A stretch of DNA of 64,000 nt from Gammaproteobacteria bacterium (GTDB taxonomy: Bacteria > Pseudomonadota > Gammaproteobacteria > Steroidobacterales > Steroidobacteraceae): positions 1 to 64,000 of the forward strand of contig CANGOP010000004.1 in NCBI GenBank assembly GCA_947455595.1. The letters run 5' to 3'. The position numbers and the translations under genes are program-made. Within the stretch, counting starts at the first letter, position 1. Each line of letters starts with the position of its first letter. The notes beneath the pieces were generated by a model. It searched no databases, had not been told where the DNA came from, and saw only the letters and a program-made list of their open reading frames with translations. Shown here one piece after another: positions 53,549 to 63,226 of the stretch.

Positions 53549-54055
53549 ATGTACGCTCTTCATGTCGTTGTTGCAGAAGCATCAAACGCCCGCATTTACC
53601 AATCCGGCCCGTCGCCCGATTCCTTGGTGCTCATCGAAACGCTCGCCAGTCCCGCCGCCCGTAGTCACGAGCAGGCCCTCGTGTCATCGCGCCCGGGCCG
53701 CATGGTCAACAGTGCGTTAGGGCGCGGCGTCTCGTTGGGTACCCGTCATTCTGCCCGTGAACTCGAATTAGACCGTTTCGGACGACGCATCGCGCGGCGT
53801 GTCGGCGCCCTCGGCACGGCATCGCCGGGGTCTGGGCTTGTCCTCATTGCAAGCGGTCGACTCCTTGGATTGATCGAGCGGCATCTGTCGGCCCCGTCCG
53901 CGGCGCGGGTCGTGGGAACACTCGCCAAGGATCTCTTCCAGACCGACCGCAACGATCTGCAAGCCCGGGTGGCGCAGCTCATGCGAACCGCCAAGCGGCC
54001 CATTGCGCGACGCGCCGATATCGGCAGCACCACACAGGCGATTCGCCACCGGTAG
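53549..54055 (+). CDS. Host-attachment (baeRF-like) family protein
   Basis: A 168-residue protein resembling the family annotated as required for attachment to host cells, related to bacterial eRF1-like (baeRF) domains: an N-terminal strand with [13 protein letters not shown], a middle helix with [19 protein letters not shown], and [19 protein letters not shown]. The annotation name is historical; the activity is not established. AGGAAGAGGA precedes the ATG at 53549. Confidence 0.75.
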   Translation: MYALHVVVAEASNARIYQSGPSPDSLVLIETLASPAARSHEQALVSSRPGRMVNSALGRGVSLGTRHSARELELDRFGRRIARRVGALGTASPGSGLVLIASGRLLGLIERHLSAPSAARVVGTLAKDLFQTDRNDLQARVAQLMRTAKRPIARRADIGSTTQAIRHR

Positions 54056-54171
54056 CGTTTACCGCGACATTCCTCGGATTCCGTTCGACGGCACGCCGGC
54101 CGATAGTCACCTGCGGTCCTGGCATGCGAGAATGGCGTAAGACCATTCATTCGAATTCTGAGGAATGTTTC

Positions 54172-55038
54172 ATGACCGCGAAGCTGATTGACGGTAAGGC
54201 CATCTCCAAGCAACTCAAGACCGAGGTGCGCGCCGATGTCGAGGCGTTGGTGGCCTCCGGCGGCCGGCGTCCCGGTCTGGCGGTCGTGATCGTCGGTGAT
54301 GATCCGGCCTCCCACATTTATGTGAAGAACAAGCGCTTAGGCTGCGAAGAGACGGGCGTCTACTCGGTCTCCCATGACCTTCCCGCGTCGACCTCGGAAG
54401 CCGATCTCTTGGCGCTCATTGATCAGCTGAATGCCGACCCCCTCATCGACGGCATCCTCGTCCAGTCGCCGCAACCCAAGCACATCGATCCGAACAAGGT
54501 GATCGAGCGTATCGACCCCTCCAAGGATGTCGACGGATTTCATCCGTATAACGTTGGCCGTCTAGCCACGCGCCAGCCACTGCTGCGGCCCTGCACACCC
54601 TATGGCGTGATGATCATGCTGCAGAAGGCGGGCATCAGTGTGGCCGGCAAGGACGCCGTCGTCGTGGGTCAATCCAACATCGTCGGTCGACCCATGGCAC
54701 TGGAACTTCTCATGGCGGGCGCCACGATCACGGTCTGCCACTCCAAGACGCGCGATCTGAAGGCAGAAGTCGGCCGTGCTGAGATTTTGGTGGTTGGCAC
54801 GGGCAAGCCGGAAATGATCCCCGGTGAGTGGGTGCGTGAAGGCGCCGTCGTGATCGACGTCGGGATCAATCGGCTGCCATCTGGCAAAATTGTGGGTGAC
54901 GTCGAATTCGCTGGGGCCGCCGCGCGCGCCTCTGCGATCACCCCGGTTCCTGGCGGCGTTGGGCCGATGACCATCGCCACGCTGATGCGCAATACCCTCG
55001 AGAGCGCACTGCTCCGGCAGGGACGCGCCGTCCGATGA
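54172..55038 (+). CDS. folD: Methylenetetrahydrofolate dehydrogenase/cyclohydrolase FolD
   Basis: A 288-residue bifunctional enzyme interconverting methylene-, methenyl- and formyl-tetrahydrofolate. The catalytic Lys is in YVKNK (about residue 55), followed by the VQSPQPKHI and [11 protein letters not shown] segments, NADP-binding [11 protein letters not shown], and C-terminal [15 protein letters not shown]. Usual length. A GAGGAATG ribosome region sets the start at 54172. The stop overlaps the next start in ATGA. Confidence 0.97.
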   Translation: MTAKLIDGKAISKQLKTEVRADVEALVASGGRRPGLAVVIVGDDPASHIYVKNKRLGCEETGVYSVSHDLPASTSEADLLALIDQLNADPLIDGILVQSPQPKHIDPNKVIERIDPSKDVDGFHPYNVGRLATRQPLLRPCTPYGVMIMLQKAGISVAGKDAVVVGQSNIVGRPMALELLMAGATITVCHSKTRDLKAEVGRAEILVVGTGKPEMIPGEWVREGAVVIDVGINRLPSGKIVGDVEFAGAAARASAITPVPGGVGPMTIATLMRNTLESALLRQGRAVR

Positions 55039-55820
55039 ACCCGGCGCGTCTCGCGCATCGGCTCGCTGCGGTCGGTCTGATGCTGTGTGCCGCCACGGCA
55101 TCCGCCGGCGGCCACATGGTCTATATCCCGCAGTTCTACGTGATCCCAGGCCAAAAGCCGACGCAGGATGAAGTCTGCGTGACCGCCGATGTGGCGGTGG
55201 GCGCAAAATCACGCAGCCAAAATGGCGACGTCATGGAAATCATCTCGCTGAATGGCACATCGGCCATGTGCCGCAATAAGGACAAGGCCATTCTGGCGCA
55301 CGTACTATTGACGCCAGCAAGCGACTTCACGTCATCGCTAAAAATTGGATTGCCGCCGGGCTTTCGAGAACTGCCGATCAGCGATCGCAATCGTTTCTAT
55401 GGGGAGCGCTTTGAGGCAGAGGATCCCAAGCGTCATCTGCACGTGTGGATCAAGAGCTGGCGCCGCGATAACGCGGCCAGTTTCAATACGTGGATTCAGC
55501 GCGAGCGCGGCAGCCAAGTGGATGGCAACGAACGCACGCAGTCACGGACCGAGACCTTCGATCTGGATGGCATCGAAGGACGTCGCTGGGACATCATCGA
55601 TGCACCGGCGAAGGGCCTGTTTGCGAAACGCAAGGCGTGGGTCATGACCTACCTGAAGGGCGACAAGGAATTGGTTCGCATCGAAGTCGCCGCGAATGCC
55701 GATGATCTCGAGAAGGTTCGCGAGGAAATCACGGCGATCGCAGAACACCTCGAAGGTCTGCGCGCCGACCGATCGCCTAGCGAGACATCCGAATCGGTGC
55801 CGACGCCACCGGCGAGCTAA
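55035..55820 (+). CDS. Uncharacterised secreted protein coupled to folD
   Basis: A 261-residue protein with a signal peptide (1 to about 24, ending ATASA). The mature part is mixed alpha/beta with a run of charged residues near the end. Two cysteines at about 48 and 79. I do not recognise a family. It starts in the folD stop codon, so it is made from the same mRNA, which is odd for a periplasmic protein and a cytoplasmic folate enzyme. Convergent with cysS. Confidence 0.7.
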   Translation: MNPARLAHRLAAVGLMLCAATASAGGHMVYIPQFYVIPGQKPTQDEVCVTADVAVGAKSRSQNGDVMEIISLNGTSAMCRNKDKAILAHVLLTPASDFTSSLKIGLPPGFRELPISDRNRFYGERFEAEDPKRHLHVWIKSWRRDNAASFNTWIQRERGSQVDGNERTQSRTETFDLDGIEGRRWDIIDAPAKGLFAKRKAWVMTYLKGDKELVRIEVAANADDLEKVREEITAIAEHLEGLRADRSPSETSESVPTPPAS

Positions 55821-55865
55821 GCCTCGACGAGGCGCATCTACGCCGTGGCGTGACGCGCCCCACCC

Positions 55866-57269
55866 TCAGCGATAACGCCAGGTCGTGCCCTTGGGCCCGT
55901 CCTCCAAGACGACATTGCGCTCGAGTAATTCATCTCGAATACGATCGGACTCAGCGAAATTCTTGGCCTGACGCGCAGCCTTGCGAGCAGCCACCAAGGC
56001 ATCGATTTCGGCGGCTGCCGGATCCGCCGCTGGGGCGTCCATCGACTGCCCGGGACGCGCCTTCAACCAAACATCGGCATCGACGTTGAGAATGCCGAGC
56101 ACTTGCCCCAGAGCAATCAGCTCTCCTGCGAGCGCCGCTGCGCTCGTCGCATTCCCCGCCGCTTTTGCCACGTTCAAATCACGCGCCAGTGCCAGAAGGA
56201 CCGCCAATGCCTCCGGTGTATTGAAGTCGTCGTTCATCGCCTCGGCAAACCGTGCCGTGGCCGCGGACATGGCACCGGCAAGGGGCGGTACTTCCCGAAG
56301 GGCGGTATAGATCCGCTCGAGCGCACCATCGGCCTGACGGAGGTTTTCATCCGAGTAATTGATCGGGCCCCGGTAGTGGCTACCGAGCACGAACATGCGC
56401 ATCACTTCCGGGCGCAATGTTTTCAATACTTCACGTACGGTGAAGAAGTTGCCGAGTGACTTCGACATCTTCTCCGCATTCACGTTCACGAAACCGTTGT
56501 GCATCCACGTATTCACGAATCTTGAACCACAGGCCGCGCAGGTCTGCGCAATTTCATTCTCGTGGTGCGGAAACTTAAGATCCATACCGCCACCATGGAT
56601 GTCGAAATGGTCGCCTAAGAGCGCCACCGACATCGCCGAACACTCGATGTGCCAGCCCGGACGGCCATCGCCCCATGGAGACGGCCACGCCGGCTCACCA
56701 GGCTTGGCCCTTTTCCAGAGCACGAAATCCAACGGATCACGCTTGGCTTCGTTGATCTCCACGCGTGCACCTGCCCGCAGATCCGCGAGCCGCTTACCCG
56801 ACAGTTGTCCGTAGCCGTCAAATTTTGCGACCGCATAGAGCACGTCACCGTCGCTGGCGACATAGGCATAGCCCTTCGCGATGAGGCGCTCGACCATCGC
56901 GACGATGGCGCCGACATAGTCTGTCGCGCGCGGTTCGTGCTCCGGTGATTCGACGCCGAGCGCGCGGCAGTCCTCATGCATGGCCGCGATGAAGCGTTCC
57001 GTGAGCGCGTGCATCGGCTCACCATTCTCATTGGCCCGCTGGATGATCTTGTCATCGATGTCCGTGATATTGCGCACATGCGTCACGCGATAGCCGGCGT
57101 AGCGCAGGTAGCGGCGCACCGCATCAAAGACGACCAGTGAACGCGCGTGCCCGACATGGCAGTAGTCGTACACCGTCATTCCACACACATACATGCGCAC
57201 ATGCGCAGGCTCGATCGTGACGAGCGGTTCCTTGCGGCCCGTCAGGGAGTTATGAATCTGAATCGTCAC
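55866..57269 (-). CDS. cysS: Cysteine-tRNA ligase
   Basis: A 467-residue class I aminoacyl-tRNA synthetase. The zinc Cys29 is in YVCGMTVYD, the HIGH motif is HVGH (38-41), and KMSKS is near residue 270 (EKMSKSLGN). The C-terminal anticodon-binding domain ends with the usual GTTWRYR. Its start overlaps the gltX stop by 4 bases, so gltX and cysS form one operon. Confidence 0.98.
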   Translation of the reverse strand: MTIQIHNSLTGRKEPLVTIEPAHVRMYVCGMTVYDYCHVGHARSLVVFDAVRRYLRYAGYRVTHVRNITDIDDKIIQRANENGEPMHALTERFIAAMHEDCRALGVESPEHEPRATDYVGAIVAMVERLIAKGYAYVASDGDVLYAVAKFDGYGQLSGKRLADLRAGARVEINEAKRDPLDFVLWKRAKPGEPAWPSPWGDGRPGWHIECSAMSVALLGDHFDIHGGGMDLKFPHHENEIAQTCAACGSRFVNTWMHNGFVNVNAEKMSKSLGNFFTVREVLKTLRPEVMRMFVLGSHYRGPINYSDENLRQADGALERIYTALREVPPLAGAMSAATARFAEAMNDDFNTPEALAVLLALARDLNVAKAAGNATSAAALAGELIALGQVLGILNVDADVWLKARPGQSMDAPAADPAAAEIDALVAARKAARQAKNFAESDRIRDELLERNVVLEDGPKGTTWRYR

Positions 57270-58681
57270 GTCGCATTCCTTTGAGTACAGCGCGCAGCCA
57301 GTTGTCTTGCGGCGTCAAAACGGGTGTGCAGCGTCGCAGGCGACAAAAGCGCCACGATGGGTCGCATCTCAGGACCCTCAAGCGTGCCCGTCAACGCAAG
57401 GCGCAAGGGCTGAAAGAGACCTTTGCCCTTCGCGCCGGTAGCTTTACCGGCCTCAACCAGGTTGTCGTAGGTCGGCTCAGCGACGGCCATGAGCGCGACC
57501 CAGAAGGCCTCCCCCGCCGCTGCCATCAGCGCCGACGACGCGGCATCCGGGGCCGGCAGGTCGCCATACAACCGTTCGCACCAGGCCTCGGCATCGGCCA
57601 CCAGCAGCACGTTCTTGCGGATGGCCGCGATCGTCTGCGCCTCGGCACCGACGGGGGTACGCCCCTTCACCCACGGGATGAGCGCCGTATCCGCTGTCCG
57701 CGCCAGCGCTTCGTGCTGCCAGTGATTGAGTTGGTGTTCGTCGACCTGCGCCGGTGCATGGCCAAGCGCTTTCACATCGAATTGCGCCGGCATCTGCGCG
57801 ACGTCGTGATAGCCGTCGCTCGCCCCGGAATGCCCCAAGCGCAACAGCAGGTTGGCAACGGCGCCTGGCAAATAGCCCCGCTCGCGCAGGCCGCGGACGC
57901 TCATCGCGCCATCGCGCTTGGACAGGGGTGCGTGGGACGGTCCGACGAGCAGTGGCAGGTGCCCGTATTCCGGTGGCGTGAGGCCGAGCGCCTCGATCAG
58001 CGCCCGTTGCCGTGGCGTGTTCGCCACGTGGTCTTCGCCGCGCAGCACCAGGGTAATGCCCATATCGGCGTCATCAATCGCATTGGAAGACAGGAACGAC
58101 GCCGTCCCGTCCGCCCGACGGATCACGAAATCCCCTAGGTCGTCGGCACGAAAGCTCTGTGGCCCCCGCACCCAGTCGGTCCACTGCAGCCGCGACCCGC
58201 GGGGCATGCGAAAGCGCAGCGACGCCGGCCGACCTTCCGCCGTGAGACGCGCCCGCCCCGCCTCATCAAGTGCCGCACAGCGACCCGAGTAGCGCGGCGC
58301 ACGCTTTTGGCGCAACGCTGTTTGCCGCTCCGCCTCCAGTTCTGCTTCGGTGCAGTAGCACGGGTAGGCCTGTCCTGAGGCGAGCAGGCGCGCGAAGGCG
58401 GCCTCGTGACGGTCGGCCCGCTCGGTCTGCCGATAAGGCCCTGTGCCGTCATCCCGGCCCGGGCCCCCGTCCCAGTCGATGCCGAGCCACCGCAGGTCAT
58501 CGATGAGCTCCGTGATCTTGGACTCATCCGACCGTTCCCGGTCGGTATCCTCGATACGCAGGACGAAACGCCCATCCCGTGCGCGGGCGTACAGCCACGC
58601 ATAGAGGGCGGTTCGAAGATTCCCGAGGTGCAGGGACCCTGTCGGGCTCGGGGCAAAACGCGAAGCAACCGGATTGATCAT
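57266..58681 (-). CDS. gltX: Glutamate-tRNA ligase (GluRS)
   Basis: A 471-residue class I synthetase. HIGH is in [11 protein letters not shown] (start of the protein), the SWIM-type zinc site has CYC and a later Cys near 125 (YSGRC), and the KMSKS equivalent is LSKRDGAMS. Sequence is GluRS, not GlnRS. The ATG at 58681 places the HIGH motif at the usual N-terminal position; the frame stays open upstream but is antisense to the cyclophilin gene. The position, between cysS and the cyclophilin gene, is where Pseudomonas has glnS; a role in Glu-tRNA-Gln formation is possible. Confidence 0.95.
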   Translation of the reverse strand: MINPVASRFAPSPTGSLHLGNLRTALYAWLYARARDGRFVLRIEDTDRERSDESKITELIDDLRWLGIDWDGGPGRDDGTGPYRQTERADRHEAAFARLLASGQAYPCYCTEAELEAERQTALRQKRAPRYSGRCAALDEAGRARLTAEGRPASLRFRMPRGSRLQWTDWVRGPQSFRADDLGDFVIRRADGTASFLSSNAIDDADMGITLVLRGEDHVANTPRQRALIEALGLTPPEYGHLPLLVGPSHAPLSKRDGAMSVRGLRERGYLPGAVANLLLRLGHSGASDGYHDVAQMPAQFDVKALGHAPAQVDEHQLNHWQHEALARTADTALIPWVKGRTPVGAEAQTIAAIRKNVLLVADAEAWCERLYGDLPAPDAASSALMAAAGEAFWVALMAVAEPTYDNLVEAGKATGAKGKGLFQPLRLALTGTLEGPEMRPIVALLSPATLHTRFDAARQLAARCTQRNAT

Positions 58682-58690
58682 GGGGGCGAG

Positions 58691-58696
58691 TATAAT
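58691..58696 (+). promoter_or_regulatory. Candidate -10 box for the cyclophilin gene
   Basis: A perfect TATAAT in the 45-base gap between divergent gltX and the cyclophilin gene, 31 bases before the ATG. No good -35 lies at the right distance, so confidence is low. Confidence 0.35.
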
Positions 58697-58726
58697 GCGC
58701 CATCCACCTCTACACGCGGTTCCCCC

Positions 58727-59365
58727 ATGTCCCGAACGCTCATTCGTCCCCTGATCGCCGTTTTGGCGTTGCTCACCGCCAGTTTCGCGCTCGCCGGCAA
58801 GCCGGCTGACACCAAGCCCGCTGACAAAGCTGCCGCGGCCGCTGCAGCCGAGAAGCCGGTTGAGCCCCCGCCGTCGCGCGTGCGGGTTGACACGAATCTC
58901 GGCAGCTTCACGATCCAACTTGAACTGTCGCGCGCGCCGCTCACGGTCTCCAACTTCGTGCAGTACATGCGTGACGGCCACTACAACGGCCTTGTTTTCC
59001 ATCGCGTCGTCAGCAACTTCATTGTGCAGGCAGGCGGCTACGACAAGAACCTGAGCCAACGGTCGGCCATCCGTTCGGTCGCCAACGAGTCCGGCAACGG
59101 GCTGTCCAACAAGCGCGGCACCGTGGGTTTGGCGCGCACCGATGCCCCGCACTCGGGCAACGCCCAGTTCTATGTGAACCTGACCGACAACGAGGAACTG
59201 GATCCGACGCCACTGCGGTGGGGCTACGCCGTCTTCGGCCGGGTCATCGACGGTTTCGACGTGGTCGAAAAGATCGGCAAGGTGCCCACCGGCTCCGGTG
59301 GCCCTTTCGGCAAGGATGTGCCGCTCGATCCCGTCATCATCGAGTCGGTTACGCCGATCCAGTAA
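58727..59365 (+). CDS. Cyclophilin-type peptidyl-prolyl isomerase, exported
   Basis: A 212-residue isomerase. A signal peptide (about 1-23, ending FALA) and an Ala/Lys/Pro-rich linker (25-50) precede the cyclophilin domain (about 52-210), with the FHRVVSNFIVQAGGY core and the AQFYVNL segment. It acts in the periplasm as a PpiA-type folding factor. In Pseudomonas a cyclophilin gene (ppiB) sits at the same place next to lpxH. Confidence 0.94.
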   Translation: MSRTLIRPLIAVLALLTASFALAGKPADTKPADKAAAAAAAEKPVEPPPSRVRVDTNLGSFTIQLELSRAPLTVSNFVQYMRDGHYNGLVFHRVVSNFIVQAGGYDKNLSQRSAIRSVANESGNGLSNKRGTVGLARTDAPHSGNAQFYVNLTDNEELDPTPLRWGYAVFGRVIDGFDVVEKIGKVPTGSGGPFGKDVPLDPVIIESVTPIQ

Positions 59366-59371
59366 GTCGTC

Positions 59372-60103
59372 TTGCACGCGCTCGTCGTCTCGGATCTGCA
59401 CATCGACGCCGCACAGCCGGCAATCGGTGAGCAATTCATCGCGTTTCTCGATAGCGACGCGCGTGCGGCCGGCGCGCTGTACATCCTCGGCGATCTCTTT
59501 GAGGCCTGGATTGGGGATGACGACGACGATCCGCACCGCGCGGCCGTCTTGGACGCCCTGCGCCGCCTGACCGATGGGGGCGTGTCGCTGTACGTGATGG
59601 CCGGCAACCGGGATTTCCTCTACGGGCCAACGTTCGAGCAGCGCACGGGCGCGATGCTGCTAGCGGATCCATGCCTGGTGACGCGATTCGGGCGACGCGT
59701 GCTGTTCACCCACGGTGACGCGCTGTGCACCGACGATCTGCCCTATCAGCGACTGCGGGCCATGGTACGAGATCCGGCCTGGCAGCAACGATTTCTCGCC
59801 CTACCCCGCTCCGCACGAGCGCTCTTGGCCGGTGCGGCCCGTGCGGGGAGCCAGTCCCATACGAAGCGGCAAGCGGCGATGCTCATGGACGTCAATCCGG
59901 AGGCAGTCGAGGACGTCTTACGCCGCGCCAATGTGGACGCGCTCTTGCACGGCCACACCCACCGCCCCGGCTGCCACACGGTCGTGGTGGATGGTCGGAC
60001 CTGCGTGCGCTGGGTGACGGGCGATTGGCACGCCGCCCCGATCATCGCCCGCTGGGATCACCAGGGCCTTCGTCTGCAAACGCTCGACGGCACGCCAGCC
60101 TAA
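59372..60103 (+). CDS. lpxH: UDP-2,3-diacylglucosamine pyrophosphohydrolase LpxH
   Basis: A 243-residue peripheral membrane metallophosphoesterase that makes lipid X in lipid A synthesis. All metal-binding motifs are present: SDLHID, GDLFEAWIGDDD, GNRDF, HGD and HGHTHRP. Its start is TTG at 59372, 6 bases after the cyclophilin stop; no ATG fits the family start. Confidence 0.95.
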   Translation: MHALVVSDLHIDAAQPAIGEQFIAFLDSDARAAGALYILGDLFEAWIGDDDDDPHRAAVLDALRRLTDGGVSLYVMAGNRDFLYGPTFEQRTGAMLLADPCLVTRFGRRVLFTHGDALCTDDLPYQRLRAMVRDPAWQQRFLALPRSARALLAGAARAGSQSHTKRQAAMLMDVNPEAVEDVLRRANVDALLHGHTHRPGCHTVVVDGRTCVRWVTGDWHAAPIIARWDHQGLRLQTLDGTPA

Positions 60104-60114
60104 GATCCGCTCGC

Positions 60115-60705
60115 TCACGCGGCGGTGGGTGGCCCCGAGTGAAAGCGGAACTGCGGATCGGGTCGCGTACACAACTCCGCCTCCACCTCCGCCAAACGAC
60201 GCAGATGGGCGGCGTGATCCAGCCCATGTAACTCGGCATGCGCCGTCGCCATCTGCGCATAGAGCGACGTATGGCGTGCCTCTGCCGCCTCCAGCCCGCG
60301 ATAGAAGGTCGCGATATCCTCTGGCAATCGCGGGATCAAACCATGAAAGCGCTCCGACGAGCGCCCTTCGATAAGTTGCCCTGCGATGAGCAGATCCAAT
60401 TTTCGCGCCGGCTCATTGGAGCTGAGCGCACGACGCAACTCGCCGGCGTAGCGACCCGGCGCCATGCGGACATAGGGGACGCCGCGTCGCTTCATCAATG
60501 CCAGGACCTGTTCGTAGTGCCGCAACTCTTCGCGTGCCAGACGAGCCAGTGCCAACCCCAAGCCCGTGTCATCGGCATAGGCGAACATCAGACCTAACGC
60601 CGTGGAGGCAGCTTTCTTTTCGCAATTGGCATGATCGACCAACAACGTCTCCAACGATCTGGACGCCAGATCAAACCACGTCTCTGGGGTCGTCGCCATG
60701 AGCAT
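60115..60705 (-). CDS. miaE: tRNA-(ms2io6A37) hydroxylase MiaE
   Basis: A 196-residue non-heme di-iron hydroxylase that hydroxylates 2-methylthio-N6-isopentenyl-adenosine at tRNA position 37. Iron ligands are visible in a ferritin-like fold: Glu in CEKKA, EELRH, the EGRSSERFH region and EAAEARHTSLY. The start at 60705 has GGAGG six bases upstream and shares its first base with the kinase stop, so it is coupled to it. Confidence 0.93.
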   Translation of the reverse strand: MLMATTPETWFDLASRSLETLLVDHANCEKKAASTALGLMFAYADDTGLGLALARLAREELRHYEQVLALMKRRGVPYVRMAPGRYAGELRRALSSNEPARKLDLLIAGQLIEGRSSERFHGLIPRLPEDIATFYRGLEAAEARHTSLYAQMATAHAELHGLDHAAHLRRLAEVEAELCTRPDPQFRFHSGPPTAA

Positions 60706-61940
60706 CAGAATCCTCCCTCCAACCTGTCCATCGCTGCCAATAGGCTTGCCGCATCCGGATAACGGTCGTCCGGATGTTTGGCGACCAGACGCTCCCAAAT
60801 CGGGCCCCAACGCGCATGCTCAACGGGCAACTTTGGAATCGGCGCATGCGTGTGCTGCCAGATCACGGCCATCGGTGTGGCGGCGAGATAGGGTTTACGC
60901 CCGGTCAGCGACTCGTAGAACATGATGCCGATGCTATACAGATCCGAGCGCGCATCCGTCGGCTTGCCATGCCCCTGTTCCGGGCTCATGTAGTACGGCG
61001 TCCCAAAGATCTCGCCACTACCCGTGATTTCCGACTCCAGCGCCAATTGTTTGGCGAGGCCAAAGTCAATCAGTGCGAGTGAACCGTCGTCGCGCATCAT
61101 CACGTTGCCCGGCTTCAAGTCCCGATGCAACACGCCGGCCCGATGTATCGCATCGAGCGCACCGGCCATCTGCCGCAAGATCCGCGGCGCTTCGGCCGAC
61201 ACGAGTCGGCGCCGCAATCGAGTCCGTAAATCACCTGCCGGAAAATATTCCATCTGCAGGTACGCATGGTCGTCGGCCACGCCGAGCGCATAGATCTTCA
61301 CCACATTGGGATGATGAATGCGACGGATGATGTCGTATTCCTGCAGAAAGCGATCAAAGGTGCCCGGCTTGTCGCCCAGATCTGGGATATGCCGCAGCAA
61401 CTTGAGCACGACAATGCGGCATTCGCGTTCACTTTCCGCCAAATAGACCGTCGACATCGCGCTTTGCGCCAGCGGGCGTATACAACGGACGCCCTTGATC
61501 ACGGTGGAACCAAAGCGATAAGCCGCCAGGGCTTCGGGACTGGCGCGGAAGGCAGCGCGTACCCGGTTCTGCAAGCGCGCACCATCCTTGACGAGATTCA
61601 CGAACGCGCGGTTGCCAATTTTGCGCTTAACGATGCATCCGTAGGCACCGACATCGATCGCTGCCTGCGCACGCACGCCATCCGAGACGGGCAGCAGCAG
61701 AATGATCGGCGGGAACAGCAAGCGCTGACGGAATTCCCGAATCCAGTCGATCGCGTCGCCACCCGGAACGTGATCGTCCATGAGCACCACGTCGTAGCCG
61801 GCGGCATGAAACTCACGCGCCAACGGACCGTGCTCGGAAGGCACATGTGCGACGACGGTCAGGTCATCCACGCCCGTTTCGAGATGGTGCTGGTAGAGCG
61901 CTCGCTCTTGCGCATCATCAACGATAAGTAACACTTTCAT
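60705..61940 (-). CDS. Response-regulator receiver/Ser-Thr protein kinase fusion
   Basis: A 411-residue cytoplasmic protein. The receiver domain (1-120) has Asp8-Asp9, the phospho-acceptor Asp55 (DDHVPG) and Lys105. A eukaryotic-like kinase domain (about 145-405) follows with the VVLK lysine at 180, HRD at 272-274, DFG at 292-294 and the GTPYYMSPE segment; both domains look intact. The usual bacterial glycine-rich loop is poorly conserved (LAQSAMSTVY). Two-component input controlling a kinase is inference from the fusion. No histidine kinase is adjacent. Start overlaps glycerate kinase, stop overlaps miaE. Confidence 0.94.
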   Translation of the reverse strand: MKVLLIVDDAQERALYQHHLETGVDDLTVVAHVPSEHGPLAREFHAAGYDVVLMDDHVPGGDAIDWIREFRQRLLFPPIILLLPVSDGVRAQAAIDVGAYGCIVKRKIGNRAFVNLVKDGARLQNRVRAAFRASPEALAAYRFGSTVIKGVRCIRPLAQSAMSTVYLAESERECRIVVLKLLRHIPDLGDKPGTFDRFLQEYDIIRRIHHPNVVKIYALGVADDHAYLQMEYFPAGDLRTRLRRRLVSAEAPRILRQMAGALDAIHRAGVLHRDLKPGNVMMRDDGSLALIDFGLAKQLALESEITGSGEIFGTPYYMSPEQGHGKPTDARSDLYSIGIMFYESLTGRKPYLAATPMAVIWQHTHAPIPKLPVEHARWGPIWERLVAKHPDDRYPDAASLLAAMDRLEGGF

Positions 61941-63226
61941 GCAGCGATGGCCTCGGCACGAGCAGCGGTCATCTTCAGTCCGATCATGAGATCCCCGACA
62001 TTCGTGAGGGTCGGCCCCGTGTGCAGCAAGTCGCCGCTGGCGTGCAAAAACGCCCCGGAATCGGCGCGCCGCAGACAGTCATCGGCATCGAGTGACTCCA
62101 GCGCCGCACGCTCAAGCGTGCCGCCATCCACGATGGCACCGGCATCCACACTCGCGCCGTCGATACCATCGGACCCGGCGATCAGCAGACTGACATCCGC
62201 TCGTCCCTGCAACGGCAAAGCCGCAGCGAGCGCCAGATGCTGACAGCGTCCGCCGACGCCCGGTGTGGTCGGTAACACCACGGTGGTCTCCCCACCGGCA
62301 ATCAACACATCCGCCGTCAGGTTCAATAAAGACGCCGCGAGCTCGGTGGCCGCGCGCACGGCCAGACCCTCTACGCGATGGGCCTGTCGCTGCACCGTCA
62401 TGCCAAGCGCATGGGCACGTGCCTCGATCGCATCGAGCGCTTGGGTCAGCGAGGCGACGACCGTCGTCGGCAGCGTCGCTCCGGCCGGAGTCGGCAGGGT
62501 GGCGAACAACGCTTGCAGCCGCCCCGGCAGATCAGCCGGTAGAGGCGCCTCCTGTCCCGCTCGGCACGCCACGAGTCCGGAACCGATGATACTGGGATCA
62601 TCCCCCGGCACATCGGAGATGAGCAGTGCCCAGGCGGAGCGGCCCGCCAATTGCGCAGCCAAGCGTCCGCCTTTGATCGCCGAGAGACGGCGACGCAGGC
62701 CATTCAGTTGACTGATCGGCACGTTGCGAGCGAGCGCCCATTGATTCAGGGCTGCAAGATCCCCAAGCGTCACGCCCGGCAAAGGATCTTCGATCAAGCT
62801 CGACGCACCACCCGAGACCAGTACGCATACCGGCAGGTCGGCGGGCAGAGTCGAGACAAACTGCCCCAGCGCAGCACCGGCCGCCAAGCTGGCAGGGCCC
62901 GGCACCGGGTGATCGCCCCGATGCACGTGCACGCGCGCATCTGCCGCCAACACCGGCTCCGTACCGGGTGCTGTCACCACGAAACCTGTACGCAGATGAA
63001 CGCCCAAGGCATCGCGAGCACCGGCCATCATCGCGGCCGCCGCTTTACCGATCGCGATCACGGCGGTGTCGGCACGCGGCATCTGGGCCAGCGCGTGGGC
63101 TACGCAACGACGGCCATCGACCGCACTGAGCGCGGTCTTGTAGAGATCTAGGAGCAGACGCCGACGCGGGTCATCACCCACCGGCGATGCCGCATTAGAC
63201 CGGCGCACCGGCCCGCGCCGATTCAT
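61937..63226 (-). CDS. Glycerate 2-kinase, MOFRL family
   Basis: A 429-residue enzyme that phosphorylates D-glycerate, in the GckA/TtuD family. The N-terminal DUF4147 domain includes [14 protein letters not shown] and [12 protein letters not shown]; the C-terminal MOFRL domain includes [20 protein letters not shown]. The ATG at 63226 overlaps the purF end by 32 bases; a GTG at 63181 is also plausible, and neither has a strong ribosome site. Overlaps the receiver-kinase start by 4 bases. Confidence 0.92.
   Translation of the reverse strand: MNRRGPVRRSNAASPVGDDPRRRLLLDLYKTALSAVDGRRCVAHALAQMPRADTAVIAIGKAAAAMMAGARDALGVHLRTGFVVTAPGTEPVLAADARVHVHRGDHPVPGPASLAAGAALGQFVSTLPADLPVCVLVSGGASSLIEDPLPGVTLGDLAALNQWALARNVPISQLNGLRRRLSAIKGGRLAAQLAGRSAWALLISDVPGDDPSIIGSGLVACRAGQEAPLPADLPGRLQALFATLPTPAGATLPTTVVASLTQALDAIEARAHALGMTVQRQAHRVEGLAVRAATELAASLLNLTADVLIAGGETTVVLPTTPGVGGRCQHLALAAALPLQGRADVSLLIAGSDGIDGASVDAGAIVDGGTLERAALESLDADDCLRRADSGAFLHASGDLLHTGPTLTNVGDLMIGLKMTAARAEAIAA

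Noticed and set aside
58682-59536. 285-codon upstream extension of gltX
   Set aside because: Antisense to the cyclophilin and lpxH genes, and would place the HIGH motif far from the N-terminus.
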